A DNA stretch of 64,000 nt from JALEFZ01 sp964564415 (GTDB taxonomy: Bacteria; Bacteroidota; Bacteroidia; J057): assembly GCA_964564415.1 (NCBI GenBank), contig CAZMAV010000012.1:85763-149762 (forward strand), given 5' to 3'. The notes beneath the pieces were generated by a model. It had not been told where the DNA came from. It saw only the letters and a list, made by a program, of their open reading frames with translations, and ran no database searches. The translations under genes and the position numbers were made by a program. Position 1 is the first letter of the stretch; each line of letters starts with the position of its first letter. Positions 8,473 to 17,483 of the stretch are shown in pieces.

Positions 8473-9018
8473 ATGGTAGAAGAACGGATTGGACACCGCT
8501 ACGCAAAATCTGTGTTTGCCCTGGCCAAGGAAAAAAACAGCCTGGAGGACATGCACGACGATATGGCCATGATCCTGGAAGTCATCGACGAAAATCGAGA
8601 CCTCAGACTCATGATTCAAAGCCCTATCGTAGGCATAAGCGACAAAACAGCGGTCCTCAACCAGGTATTTGACAAGCACTACAAGTCAGAAATGGCTCCC
8701 ATCTTTGTCAAGCTTATTACCTCAAAAGGTAGGGAAATGTACCTGCCCGAGATTGCAAAATCTTTTCTCGAACTATACGACCAGGAAAAGGGAATCGTCA
8801 GGGGGACCCTCACCTCTGCCCATCCCATGGACGCCAAACTGGCTACCAAGGTCCAAAAAGCCCTCTCCGAAAAAACCGGAAAGACCTTCATCATAGACGA
8901 GCAAGTCGACGATAAGCTCATCGGGGGCTTTACCCTGAAAATCGGAGATGACCTCTTCGACGGATCGGTGTCAGGTTCATTGAGAAGATTGAAAAAGGCC
9001 TTTGCCAAGGCCAACTGA
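8473..9018 (+). CDS. atpH: F1Fo ATP synthase subunit delta
   Basis: A 181-residue OSCP/delta subunit linking the stalk to F1. The N-terminal helical domain begins RIGHRYAKSVFALAKE, typical of the family, and the C-terminal part carries IGGFTLKIGDDLFDGSVSGS (about 155-174), the conserved delta signature. Order and spacing in the operon agree. Confidence 0.95.
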   Translation: MVEERIGHRYAKSVFALAKEKNSLEDMHDDMAMILEVIDENRDLRLMIQSPIVGISDKTAVLNQVFDKHYKSEMAPIFVKLITSKGREMYLPEIAKSFLELYDQEKGIVRGTLTSAHPMDAKLATKVQKALSEKTGKTFIIDEQVDDKLIGGFTLKIGDDLFDGSVSGSLRRLKKAFAKAN

Positions 9019-9066
9019 TTTTTAACTTAATATTCATCCAACAGACTACTTTAACGCACAAAATAT

Positions 9067-10647
9067 ATGGCAGCGGTTAGACCAGACGAAGTTTCAGCCA
9101 TTCTGAGAGAGCAGCTGAGCAACTTCAAATCCACCACAGAGCTCGAGGAAACAGGAACCGTCCTTCAGATCGGAGACGGTATTGCGCGTATTTACGGACT
9201 TACCAAGGTTCAGGCCGGAGAATTGATCGAATTCGAGACAGGACTCCGAGGCATGGTATTGAACCTGGAAGAAGACAACGTAGGTGCGGTACTTTTCGGG
9301 GATTCCGAAGAAATTGGTGAAGGAGACAGCGTAAAGCGTACAGGTGAGATTGCCTCCCTCGATGTAGGCGAAGGACTCCTCGGAAGGGTCATCAATCCCC
9401 TTGGTGAGCCTATCGACGGAAAAGGGCCCATTACCGGAGATACCTTTACCCTACCCTATGAAAGAAAGGCTCCCGGTGTGATCTTCCGCCAGCCGGTGGA
9501 CGAACCTCTGCAGACAGGTATTAAGGCCATCGACTCCATGATTCCTATCGGTCGTGGACAGCGAGAGCTGATCATTGGCGACCGTGCTACAGGCAAGACC
9601 GCCATAGCCATCGATACCATCATCAACCAAAAAGAATTCTACGACCGTGGGGAGCCCGTATACTGCGTCTATGTAGCTTGTGGACAAAAAGCTTCTACAG
9701 TAGCTCAGGTAGTCGCCGAACTTGAAAAGGCGGGAGCCCTGGCCTATACAGTAATCGTATCGGCCTCGGCCTCTGATCCTTCTCCCACCCAATTCTTTGC
9801 TCCCTTTGCCGGAGCCGCCATCGGAGAGTTCTTCCGCGACACCGGACGTCCTGCCCTGGCCATCTATGACGACCTCTCAAAGCAGGCTGTCGCTTATCGC
9901 GAAGTTTCCCTTCTCCTCCGCCGTCCCCCCGGACGTGAGGCCTACCCCGGAGATGTATTTTACCTACACTCCCGCCTCCTCGAAAGAGCGGCAAAAATCA
10001 TCGAAAACGATGAGATCGCCCAAAACATGAATGACCTTCCTGAATCTCTCAAAGACAAGGTCAAAGGAGGAGGTTCTCTCACAGCCCTGCCAATCATTGA
10101 AACTCAGGAGGGTGACGTATCTGCCTACATTCCCACCAATGTGATCTCCATCACCGACGGACAGATCTTTTTGGAGTCTAACCTCTTCAACCAGGGTATC
10201 CGCCCTGCGATTAACGTAGGTATATCCGTATCTCGGGTAGGAGGAGCTGCTCAGATCAAGCCTATGAAGAAGGTAGCAGGTACACTCAAACTTTCCCTCG
10301 CTCAGTACCGCGAACTGGAAGCTTTTTCAAGATTCGGCTCAGACCTTGACAAAGTAACTCAGCAGCAGCTCGATCGCGGTAAGCGTAATGTTCAGCTCCT
10401 CATTCAGAAGCAATATTCTCCTGTACCCGTACAAAATCAGGTAGTAGCCATCTATGCAGCCTCTGTAGGAGCTATGGATACCGTACCTGTTGAAAAAATC
10501 GATCAATACGAGAAGCGCCTGATACAGGAACTGGAAATGAACCACCAAGATCAGCTTGACCTCATCAAAGCCAAGAAGTGGACCGACGACATGAAGGCAA
10601 AAATCAAAGAGGTAGCCTTCCAGGTAGCTGAAAACTTCAACAACTAG
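9067..10647 (+). CDS. atpA: F1Fo ATP synthase subunit alpha
   Basis: Non-catalytic nucleotide-binding subunit of F1, 526 residues. The P-loop reads GDRATGKT (171-178); most family members have Gln where this one has Ala. The conserved alpha signature PAINVGISVSRVGGAAQ follows about 200 residues later. The beta-barrel, nucleotide-binding and C-terminal helical domains are all present. It is followed by a terminator-like hairpin and then atpG. Confidence 0.97.
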   Translation: MAAVRPDEVSAILREQLSNFKSTTELEETGTVLQIGDGIARIYGLTKVQAGELIEFETGLRGMVLNLEEDNVGAVLFGDSEEIGEGDSVKRTGEIASLDVGEGLLGRVINPLGEPIDGKGPITGDTFTLPYERKAPGVIFRQPVDEPLQTGIKAIDSMIPIGRGQRELIIGDRATGKTAIAIDTIINQKEFYDRGEPVYCVYVACGQKASTVAQVVAELEKAGALAYTVIVSASASDPSPTQFFAPFAGAAIGEFFRDTGRPALAIYDDLSKQAVAYREVSLLLRRPPGREAYPGDVFYLHSRLLERAAKIIENDEIAQNMNDLPESLKDKVKGGGSLTALPIIETQEGDVSAYIPTNVISITDGQIFLESNLFNQGIRPAINVGISVSRVGGAAQIKPMKKVAGTLKLSLAQYRELEAFSRFGSDLDKVTQQQLDRGKRNVQLLIQKQYSPVPVQNQVVAIYAASVGAMDTVPVEKIDQYEKRLIQELEMNHQDQLDLIKAKKWTDDMKAKIKEVAFQVAENFNN

Positions 10648-10657
10648 ATTTAACATC

Positions 10658-10684
10658 GGGGAGTGGATCATCCGCTCCCCTTTT
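10658..10684 (+). terminator. Terminator-like hairpin between atpA and atpG
   Basis: A 10-bp stem (10658-10667 with 10671-10680, one T.G pair) with a 3-base loop is followed by TTTT. It lies inside the operon, so it probably causes partial termination or protects the 3' end of an atpA message. Confidence 0.6.
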
Positions 10685-10712
10685 CCCTACTACAAAAGAA
10701 GAATAAAGCTCA

Positions 10713-11624
10713 ATGGCGAGTCTTAAAGAAATAAAGGGGCGAATAAAATCAGTCAGGAGTACCCAGCAGGTAACCAAAGCCATGAAATTGGTTTCGGCAT
10801 CTAAGCTGCGAAGGGCTCAAGACCGAATCCTTAAGCTCAGGCCTTATGCCCTCAAATTGAAGGAAATCATCGGGAATGTGGTCTCCCTCCTCGATGTGGA
10901 AGAAATTCCCTCCAAACTGGTCGAAGTTCGCGACGTAGAAAATATCCTTGTTATCCTGGTTACCTCTAACCGTGGCCTCTGCGGTCCCTTCAACAATAAC
11001 ATTCAAAAGCATACCATGGAGTTTCTCCATGAGCATCACAGCGAAATGCTAAACAATGGCCAGGTGAAGTTTCTCTGTCTGGGTCGCAAAGGTTTTGAAT
11101 TTATCAAAAGAAGAGGCTTCCCAATTGTCGGAAATAAAAACTACGACGTCCTCTCCGAACTGAGCTTCGATACAGTAGATAGTACCACTGATATCGCCAT
11201 TGACATGTTTTTGGAAGGAGAAGTTGACAAGGTCTACCTCATGTTCAATGAGTTTAAAAATGTCATGAGTCAGATCAAGCGGGCTGATACCTTCCTTCCC
11301 CTGGCCGTCGACGAGCTCGAACAGGAAGAAGGAGATAAAAAAGAGGAAAGTAAGCTTGAGACCGACTATATTTTCGAGCCCGGAAGGGAAGAAATACTTA
11401 CTGACCTTATCCCAAAGACAATTAGGATTCAGGCATACCGGGCAGTTTTGGAGTCCAATGCCTCAGAGCAGGGTGCACGAATGGTCGCCATGGATGCTGC
11501 TACTGAGAATGCCCAAAAGCTACTCGACGAACTCAAAAGAACCTACAACAAGGCCCGTCAGGCAGCTATTACCAAGGAAATTCTCGAAATTTCCTCTGGC
11601 GCCGATGCCCTTGCCAACGGCTAA
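10713..11624 (+). CDS. atpG: F1Fo ATP synthase subunit gamma
   Basis: Central rotor shaft, 303 residues. The N-terminal coiled coil has the family start SLKEIKGRIKSVRSTQQVTK, and the C-terminal signature reads ASEQGARMVAMDAATENAQK (about 250-270). The length is slightly above the usual 285-290 because of an acidic insert (about 200-215). The operon ends here with a strong terminator. No atpD or atpC follows; in Bacteroidota these two usually sit elsewhere. Confidence 0.95.
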   Translation: MASLKEIKGRIKSVRSTQQVTKAMKLVSASKLRRAQDRILKLRPYALKLKEIIGNVVSLLDVEEIPSKLVEVRDVENILVILVTSNRGLCGPFNNNIQKHTMEFLHEHHSEMLNNGQVKFLCLGRKGFEFIKRRGFPIVGNKNYDVLSELSFDTVDSTTDIAIDMFLEGEVDKVYLMFNEFKNVMSQIKRADTFLPLAVDELEQEEGDKKEESKLETDYIFEPGREEILTDLIPKTIRIQAYRAVLESNASEQGARMVAMDAATENAQKLLDELKRTYNKARQAAITKEILEISSGADALANG

Positions 11625-11651
11625 GAATAAGAAGGAACACATCTATCCTGT

Positions 11652-11682
11652 AAGGGGAATGTCGAAGGACATTCCCCTTTTT
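11652..11682 (+). terminator. Rho-independent terminator of the atp operon
   Basis: A perfect 12-bp stem (11652-11663 with 11668-11679) and GAAG loop, followed by a run of T, 27 bases after the atpG stop. Confidence 0.85.
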
Positions 11683-11876
11683 GATTGGTCTACATCATTA
11701 GAGATTATCATAAATGAAGGACCGAAGCACTCTTGGGCTTGTCATGAATAACATGTTTTCAATCCCAAAAGCGCGATTTACTGTATCCCAAAAAATGATT
11801 CGCGATAGTCATTAATCATTGTTATTCCTTTTTTCAGAAAAATAAAGTATTTATATTTCAAATATATAGCACAATT

Positions 11877-12575
11877 ATGAAGTACAAAGCTGATGGACCT
11901 ATCACATCTTGGGCACTGGAAGAACGTCCCAGAGAAAAGCTCATGAAACGGGGCATCTCAGCCCTAACCGATGCTGAATTGCTAGCCATTATCCTCCGTT
12001 CCGGTAGCCATGAAACTTCAGCCTTAGGTCTGGCCCGCCTGATTCTAGACCATTGTGGAAGCCTGGATAAACTAGCCAGGGCAAGCCTTCAGGAACTTCG
12101 GCAGACCAAGGGTGTAGGAGATGCAAAAGCCATGAGCCTGCTGGCCGCTTTTGAATTGTCCCGACGAAAAAGCAGTTTGAGCCAAGAGAAAATAAAGATT
12201 ACCTCCTCCCATGTAGCAGCACGCTACCTCATGGCCAAACTTGGAGACGAAAGCCAGGAAATTTTCTACGTCCTTTTTTTGAATAGAAACAATGAGATAG
12301 AAGCCGAAAAGCAACTCTTTCAGGGGGGCGTAGCCGCCACCATCATCGATCCCAAAATCGTATTTCGCGAAGCCCTTCAGCATTTGGCTTCTGGGCTCAT
12401 CGTCGCCCACAATCATCCATCAGGCAATCTCATGCCCTCCCAGGCTGACCTACAAATCACCCGTAAAATCCAACAGGGAGCCACTTTTTTCGACATCAAA
12501 TTGCTGGACCACTTGATCGTCTCCACCCGAGGCTATTATTCCTTTGCCGATGAAGGCAGATTGGAAGTAAATTAA
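11877..12575 (+). CDS. radC: RadC-family JAB-domain protein
   Basis: A 232-residue protein with an N-terminal helix-hairpin-helix region (about 25-95, with RQTKGVGDAKA) and a C-terminal MPN/JAB domain. The metal-binding motif is HNHPSGNLMPSQAD (178-191). The full HxH...D set suggests a zinc hydrolase fold. The family was named for DNA repair, but its function remains unproven. The gene stops at 12575, directly against the stop of the convergent peptidase gene at 12576, so its transcript must end inside that gene. Confidence 0.92.
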   Translation: MKYKADGPITSWALEERPREKLMKRGISALTDAELLAIILRSGSHETSALGLARLILDHCGSLDKLARASLQELRQTKGVGDAKAMSLLAAFELSRRKSSLSQEKIKITSSHVAARYLMAKLGDESQEIFYVLFLNRNNEIEAEKQLFQGGVAATIIDPKIVFREALQHLASGLIVAHNHPSGNLMPSQADLQITRKIQQGATFFDIKLLDHLIVSTRGYYSFADEGRLEVN

Positions 12576-14462
12576 TTATTTATTGTTGGAAGACGTTTTA
12601 TCAGGTATATCGGAATCACCCAGCCGCAGCTTTTTGACCTTAGCCTTAAATTTTCGCTTGAGGCTGACTTTTTCCTTGTCTTTCCACACCCTGGCCGAGA
12701 TTCGTTCTTCTACCTTTTTTCCTCCCTCAAGGGTGTAGGTCAGGTGAATAGGCACCGGCAGCCTGCCAGTGTTCCCCACCTCAAAGGTCACCTTCTTATT
12801 TTTGATATTGACATTTTCCAAAGCCAGATCAGCTGCACCTGTCTCGTAAAACCAGGGCTTCCAAAACCAATCCAGGTCTTCTCCAGCTACATCTTCAAAG
12901 GTATTGAAAAAATCCTGGGGATGTGGATGTTTGCCCGCCCACCTTCGGATATAGGTCTGCAAAGCCTCCCGAAATAGCGTGTCGCCCATAACCGAGCGCA
13001 ACATATGATAGGCTGTGGAGGAGTGATAATAGGCCTGAACATAATAAGGGAAGCTGGAAACCTGATGAGATTCCCTCATCAAAGGAACCTGACTCGCAGT
13101 ACCACTAAACCTGCGGTAAAAATTGACATTGGAAGACATGGGTGTCTTGTCATAGCCTCTTTCTTTCATTTGACCGATAGGCAGGTAACTGGCCCAGCCT
13201 TCGTCCATCCAGGCAAAGCGCCTTTCATTGATCCCCGTGTAGAAGGGAAAATAGGTATGGGCAATCTCGTGATAGGTCAAGCGAAAACCGCTGCCCTCGT
13301 TGAAGGTCGAACCATCGTTGACGATCATCGGAAATTCCATTCCTCCCCCCAAAAGTCCCTGGTCTCCATTAAATACAGTCATGGCGGGATAAGGGTAAGG
13401 AATACCCGGCAGTTGGGTAGAAAGGTCCTCGATGGATTGCTTCGCAAAGTTGGCCACCTTCCTGAAGTCTTTGGCCCTGGGGTGGTAACAAGCATCCACA
13501 AAAATACGACGGGAAGGCGAGTCGATGACCATGCTGCTCCCATCCCAGTAGTAATAATCGCTGACCGCAAAGGCAAAGTCAGGTACCTCCCTCCCGATGA
13601 AATGCCAGGTGAGCAAACTGTCCTCCTGAGTCAGAATTTCCCCATTTTTATAGTCTTCCTTTGAAATAATATTCACCACCGTATCGGAGAGCATGGCGGC
13701 CTTATATTTTTCCAAAATCGGTTCTGAAAGTACCTCTTCTGCTTCCTGTAGCAGTCCTGTTCCCCACATCATGAAGCCCTTGGGGAGTTGCATCGATACT
13801 TCGAAGTCGGCCACAGTTTGATAAAATTCGACCTTACCCAAATAAGGAATCCGGTCCCAACCAAAGATATCATCGTAAACCGCAATCTGTGGATACCAAT
13901 AAGCAATAAAAAATGCATCATCCTTGTACTGCCCCATGCGATTGGCAGCTGTGGACGTAACCTTAAAGTGATAGGTAATCTCCAACCCGATCGTATCCTT
14001 AGGATAGAGGGGAGACTTGAGTTTGAGGCTCAGGTTGGTGGATGATTCTTCAAAAATATAGGCATCCTCATAAGGCTCTCCTTCGACCATGAACTTATCG
14101 AAGATCAGACCTGAAGCAAAATCTTCTTCGTCCAGCGGATCATCACGCTCGGCTCTAGGTTTGTAGTAATTTTGAAGCAGGCGAATGACAATTTCATCCA
14201 GGGTATCCGGGCTGTCGTTGTAGTACTTGATGTGGCAGACAGCCTCCAGTTGGTTGCTGTCTGGGTCAAAACTTCCATTGATCTTGTAGGCAGCCCTGTT
14301 TTGGAAATAATTAATTCCCGAAGCTCCGTTTTCGCTTCTGGTACGCTTTTGGATAGCTTGGTGATATTCAAGGGAAAGAGGGAGAGAACCTACATTATCC
14401 TGAGCCTGAACCAACATTCCTGACCAGAGCATGAGACTGAAGCAAAACCAAATCGATTTCAT
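12576..14462 (-). CDS. Secreted M1-like aminopeptidase
   Basis: A zinc metallopeptidase exported across the inner membrane. I choose ATG 14462 because it gives a clean signal peptide, MKSIWFCFSLMLWSGMLVQA, cleaved before QDNVG. Of the 628 residues, about 50-300 is the M1 beta-sandwich, followed by the thermolysin-like domain: GGMEFP (372-377, replacing GAMEN), HEIAH (398-402) and the third zinc ligand Glu421 in DEGWA, at the correct spacing. A C-terminal beta domain and a short basic tail complete it. Related Bacteroidota proteins are annotated as M1 family peptidases; the substrate is unknown. Confidence 0.9.
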   Translation of the reverse strand: MKSIWFCFSLMLWSGMLVQAQDNVGSLPLSLEYHQAIQKRTRSENGASGINYFQNRAAYKINGSFDPDSNQLEAVCHIKYYNDSPDTLDEIVIRLLQNYYKPRAERDDPLDEEDFASGLIFDKFMVEGEPYEDAYIFEESSTNLSLKLKSPLYPKDTIGLEITYHFKVTSTAANRMGQYKDDAFFIAYWYPQIAVYDDIFGWDRIPYLGKVEFYQTVADFEVSMQLPKGFMMWGTGLLQEAEEVLSEPILEKYKAAMLSDTVVNIISKEDYKNGEILTQEDSLLTWHFIGREVPDFAFAVSDYYYWDGSSMVIDSPSRRIFVDACYHPRAKDFRKVANFAKQSIEDLSTQLPGIPYPYPAMTVFNGDQGLLGGGMEFPMIVNDGSTFNEGSGFRLTYHEIAHTYFPFYTGINERRFAWMDEGWASYLPIGQMKERGYDKTPMSSNVNFYRRFSGTASQVPLMRESHQVSSFPYYVQAYYHSSTAYHMLRSVMGDTLFREALQTYIRRWAGKHPHPQDFFNTFEDVAGEDLDWFWKPWFYETGAADLALENVNIKNKKVTFEVGNTGRLPVPIHLTYTLEGGKKVEERISARVWKDKEKVSLKRKFKAKVKKLRLGDSDIPDKTSSNNK

Positions 14463-14573
14463 AACTTTGTGCGTTTGTATTAAGCGGGATATAAGAAAGA
14501 GGGATACTTCATGTGTAATAAGGTGAACCATGTCCATCAGAAATCCCCACCAAGTTAATGTATTTTCGCTTTT

Positions 14574-15401
14574 ATGGATGCATATGCAGAAATACCGATC
14601 ATTATTTTGGGCTGTCCTCAGGATTTGAGACAGACCCCTCAGATCAGGTGGGTTGAACAGGAGCTTATCCTTGTAGAGAAGTTATTGCTGCGCTTCGCCG
14701 TTCTGGAAAGTTTTCAATTGGTCAAATCATGGCCCCTCAGTGATGAGCCTTTTCTGGAAGTCATTCAGACATACCGCTTTAATCCTGCGGTAAAGTTGAT
14801 ACACCTATCTGGTATAAAGGGAGAAACCCTGGACCAAGGCATCGACGATGTCACCACACTGGCCTCCTTTATCGGTCAGTTTCCCTATCTTCAGGCACTT
14901 TTTGTAAGTGGCTTTAGCCAGCCCGAACTGCTAGATGCCCTCCTGACCCGCGACATTCCGGCCATCGTCATGACAGAAACCCAGCAGAGCAAGCAATTTG
15001 CCAAAGAAATGGCCCATGTATTCTATTCGGAGATGGGAAAAGGCCTTAGCCTAGAGGATTCCCTCATCCAGGTCAAAGAAAACTACCCCGGCCGCTTTGT
15101 CCTCCAGCCCGTGCAGTACGACATAGAAAGAAATGCATTCAATTGGAAAGGAAAATCCCTCCATTACCAGCAAAATCAGGTAACCTGGGGCGCCTATGCC
15201 CTTGAAAACAGGGCAGACCTCAAATGGAAGCTCCCCATTCCTCCGGTTAGGAGCAACGAAGATATTGCTCTGGGAGGAGGACAAGCCAGACAGCGCAAAG
15301 TGAGACGCTTAGGACTGGGCATCCTATCGCTATTTTTGCTATTCATCTTGATTATGAGCCTTTGGCAAGCCATTGATGACCTTTCATGGTCTTTCTTCTA
15401 A
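14574..15401 (+). CDS. CHAT-like (caspase-fold) membrane protein, catalytic residues missing
   Basis: This 275-residue protein aligns by eye with the next gene. It has the pattern of a CHAT (caspase HetF-associated with TPRs) domain: a strand ending KLIHLSG (74-80), then QALFVSGFSQPELLDALLTR, then DIPAIVMTE and a long helix ending EMGKGLSLEDSL. In active CHAT proteases a His-Gly follows the first motif and a Cys sits in the second. Here those places hold Ile-Lys-Gly and Phe114, so it should be inactive. A basic stretch and one C-terminal membrane helix (about 245-265) suggest a cytosolic domain anchored at the inner membrane. There are no TPRs. Confidence 0.6.
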   Translation: MDAYAEIPIIILGCPQDLRQTPQIRWVEQELILVEKLLLRFAVLESFQLVKSWPLSDEPFLEVIQTYRFNPAVKLIHLSGIKGETLDQGIDDVTTLASFIGQFPYLQALFVSGFSQPELLDALLTRDIPAIVMTETQQSKQFAKEMAHVFYSEMGKGLSLEDSLIQVKENYPGRFVLQPVQYDIERNAFNWKGKSLHYQQNQVTWGAYALENRADLKWKLPIPPVRSNEDIALGGGQARQRKVRRLGLGILSLFLLFILIMSLWQAIDDLSWSFF

Positions 15402-15485
15402 TTCTTACATCCCTATTTGATATTTTGTGAAAGACAGGATGTAACTATTCCTGCCTCTTGTATTCCAACTTGTAATCCAAACACC

Positions 15486-16340
15486 ATGCCTCTTACTGTA
15501 GGTAAGCCCATCATTTTTATGGCTTGTGCCAATAGCTATAGCCATGGAAAAAGGCTTCGATACCTCGTCCAGGAGCGGAAACAACTTGCCAGGATCCTAG
15601 TTCGAAACAAGCCTTTTCAGTATTACCAACCCATACAAAAAGGCAACCGACCCCTCTCCTTTTTCCTGCAAAAACTTAGCGCAGATGGCCTGCACAGACA
15701 AATCAAAATCTTACATCTCAGTGGTCAACACTCTGATGGAAGATTGGCACTGGAATCCGAAGACTTCGAATCAGAAGTTTCATTTGAAGAACTAAGTGAG
15801 ATCCTCTTCCATTTGCCTCAGCTCAAACTCGTCTATCTCAATGGCTGCGCCAGCCCCGAACTTGTGGACTTCCTTCTCAAAAAGGACATACCAGCTATCA
15901 TAGCAATCCAAACCCAGGAAAAAGATGAAGACATTAACCTGAGTGCCAGACTTTTCTACCAACACCTAAGCAAAGGAAAGTCTATCTGGGAATCCTTCCA
16001 GGAATGTCTCCACCAATTCGAAAACCTGCGGCTCCTGCCCGTAAGCTATGAAGTAGAAACCGATACGATCACCTGTCCCAAAGAAGAGGAAGAACTCCTG
16101 CCCTGGGGATTGTATTATTTTGAAGAAAATCAGGTTTACCTTACCGAAAAACCTCCGAGGAGAGCTTCTCTCCCCATATCCATGCAGTCCTCCAGAAAGT
16201 CGCCCATCGTTTCACAATCGACTTTCAACCTTCCCAAATTTGTACTGGTTGCCCTCCTGGCCCTTCTCGCTGTGGGAGCCTCCCTCTATCTGCTCAATCC
16301 TATCAATTTTTCACTTATCCTTAGCAGGATTCCAATGTAA
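15486..16340 (+). CDS. CHAT-like (caspase-fold) membrane-anchored protease
   Basis: A 284-residue paralogue of the preceding gene, with the same layout. I choose ATG 15486; the in-frame upstream TTG start adds a Cys-rich stretch with no counterpart in the paralogue. The CHAT motifs are ILHLSGQHSDG (75-85) and VYLNGCASPELVDFLLKK (116-133). Cys121 is in the nucleophile position, and His82 lies one residue beyond the usual catalytic His. KDIPAIIAI and the GKSIWESF helix complete the fold. A C-terminal membrane helix (about 251-270) follows a Pro/Ser-rich linker. CHAT proteases often act in programmed responses; the trigger and substrate here are unknown. Confidence 0.68.
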   Translation: MPLTVGKPIIFMACANSYSHGKRLRYLVQERKQLARILVRNKPFQYYQPIQKGNRPLSFFLQKLSADGLHRQIKILHLSGQHSDGRLALESEDFESEVSFEELSEILFHLPQLKLVYLNGCASPELVDFLLKKDIPAIIAIQTQEKDEDINLSARLFYQHLSKGKSIWESFQECLHQFENLRLLPVSYEVETDTITCPKEEEELLPWGLYYFEENQVYLTEKPPRRASLPISMQSSRKSPIVSQSTFNLPKFVLVALLALLAVGASLYLLNPINFSLILSRIPM

Positions 16341-16344
16341 AAAT

Positions 16345-16396
16345 GAGGAAGGGCTCCGGTAAACCCTAGCCAACCAAAAAAATCCGGGCCTTCCTC
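16345..16396. terminator. Hairpin between convergent CHAT and RQC genes
   Basis: GAGGAAGG (16345-16352) can pair with CCTTCCTC (16389-16396), with a further CCGG/CCGG pairing inside and a loop of roughly 25 bases. It fills the gap between two converging genes. There is no long T tract on either strand, so termination is inferred from position. Confidence 0.4.
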
Positions 16397-16403
16397 AGAT
16401 ATA

Positions 16404-17348
16404 TCAGGCAGTCTTTGCCTCAGCAGGAACTTCCTTGCTGTACAATTTACATAGCTCAAGGGTGTCATAGTTTTGCTGAAGAACCTTGTGAGCTACCTCG
16501 ATTGACTTGTCCTCAGCACTGCGAAAGTACTCTGCCACCTTGTGCAGGACCAAAGGGTCCATTTTCTCCTCTATCCAGGGAATGAGATCAATTTCCTCGG
16601 CCTCGTGAAGCGTAATCAGGTGCCTGCTTACCGTAGATACCTCCAACTTGCGCCTGCGGGCAGTTTCTTCCAAAGAAAGACCTGCCTCAAAAAGTTCCTT
16701 GACCTTACGGACAGCAGGAGCATGAGCCTTTCTGTAGATACCCGTCTCCTTGTCCTTTTCCACCTTCCTGGTCATGCTTGCAGTCATTTCTATAATCTGG
16801 TTCTTTTCTAAATCATCCAGTTTGTCCAAGCCTTCGATTCGATTCAGTTTTTCGACACTCGCCGGCAGATGCTTTACGATTTGATCCAGGGTGTAATTGG
16901 TAAAAATCTGATAAGGCTTCTTATAGAACTCCCGGGCAATTTCCATCCGCCAATTTCGGAGTTGCTTGATCAATTCTACCTCATACCAGGATTTGGAGAG
17001 CTCATTTTTTGATACCATTAGGGATCGAGGTTCTTGGAGGAAGGCCTTGCCGAGCTCTGAAATTTCGAGGGTTCCATAGACCCGATCCTTTACCGTCACA
17101 AATTCCTGCTCCTCGAGATAGGAAATCATATCCTGGATCTTGGAAGAATAATGGGCTTCCAGGGAGCCAAAAGTCTCCAACTGAGGATGGGAGTCATCCC
17201 GCCAGCCAAAGCGACTCTCCCCCGAAAGCAGACGGGCCAGATATGGAGCCGAGTAAGGCTTATCCAAAAGCAAGAGGGTCTTTAAAATCATGACCGCCGG
17301 TTCTTTCAGGTCTATTTCCTCCTGACCTGTGTACTGTTGTTCTTTCAT
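16404..17348 (-). CDS. RecQ C-terminal module protein (RQC-HRDC-HTH) without helicase
   Basis: A 314-residue protein matching, in order, the C-terminal half of Bacteroidota-type RecQ. It has an RQC winged helix (about 15-115, with SRFGWRDDSHPQLETFG and LEISELGKAFL), an HRDC domain (about 122-190, with LIKQLRNWRMEIAREF and YTLDQIVKHLP) and a RecQ-associated helix-turn-helix (about 212-260, AGLSLEETARRRKLEVSTV). There are no DEAD-helicase motifs and no Cys zinc cluster, and the start is a normal ATG, so this is not a broken RecQ caught by the ORF boundary. It should bind DNA; the role is unknown. A paralogue lies directly upstream. Confidence 0.72.
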   Translation of the reverse strand: MKEQQYTGQEEIDLKEPAVMILKTLLLLDKPYSAPYLARLLSGESRFGWRDDSHPQLETFGSLEAHYSSKIQDMISYLEEQEFVTVKDRVYGTLEISELGKAFLQEPRSLMVSKNELSKSWYEVELIKQLRNWRMEIAREFYKKPYQIFTNYTLDQIVKHLPASVEKLNRIEGLDKLDDLEKNQIIEMTASMTRKVEKDKETGIYRKAHAPAVRKVKELFEAGLSLEETARRRKLEVSTVSRHLITLHEAEEIDLIPWIEEKMDPLVLHKVAEYFRSAEDKSIEVAHKVLQQNYDTLELCKLYSKEVPAEAKTA

Positions 17349-17368
17349 GGTAAATGAATAAATAGGTT

Positions 17369-17447
17369 AAAAAAAAGGACCGGGGCTAGCGATGACCACT
17401 CGGTTAGGGGTGCCACAAAAATCGGCGTCAAAGAAGCACTCCGGTCC
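17369..17447 (-). terminator. Terminator-like element between the two RQC genes
   Basis: On the minus strand GGACCGG (17447-17441) pairs with CCGGTCC (17383-17377) across a loop of about 57 bases, and the second arm runs straight into a T8 tract. The long loop lowers confidence, but the arm plus T tract is typical of a terminator for the upstream paralogue. Confidence 0.45.
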
Positions 17448-17483
17448 AACCAAAACTACCCAAACACAGGGTTCCTCTATCCT

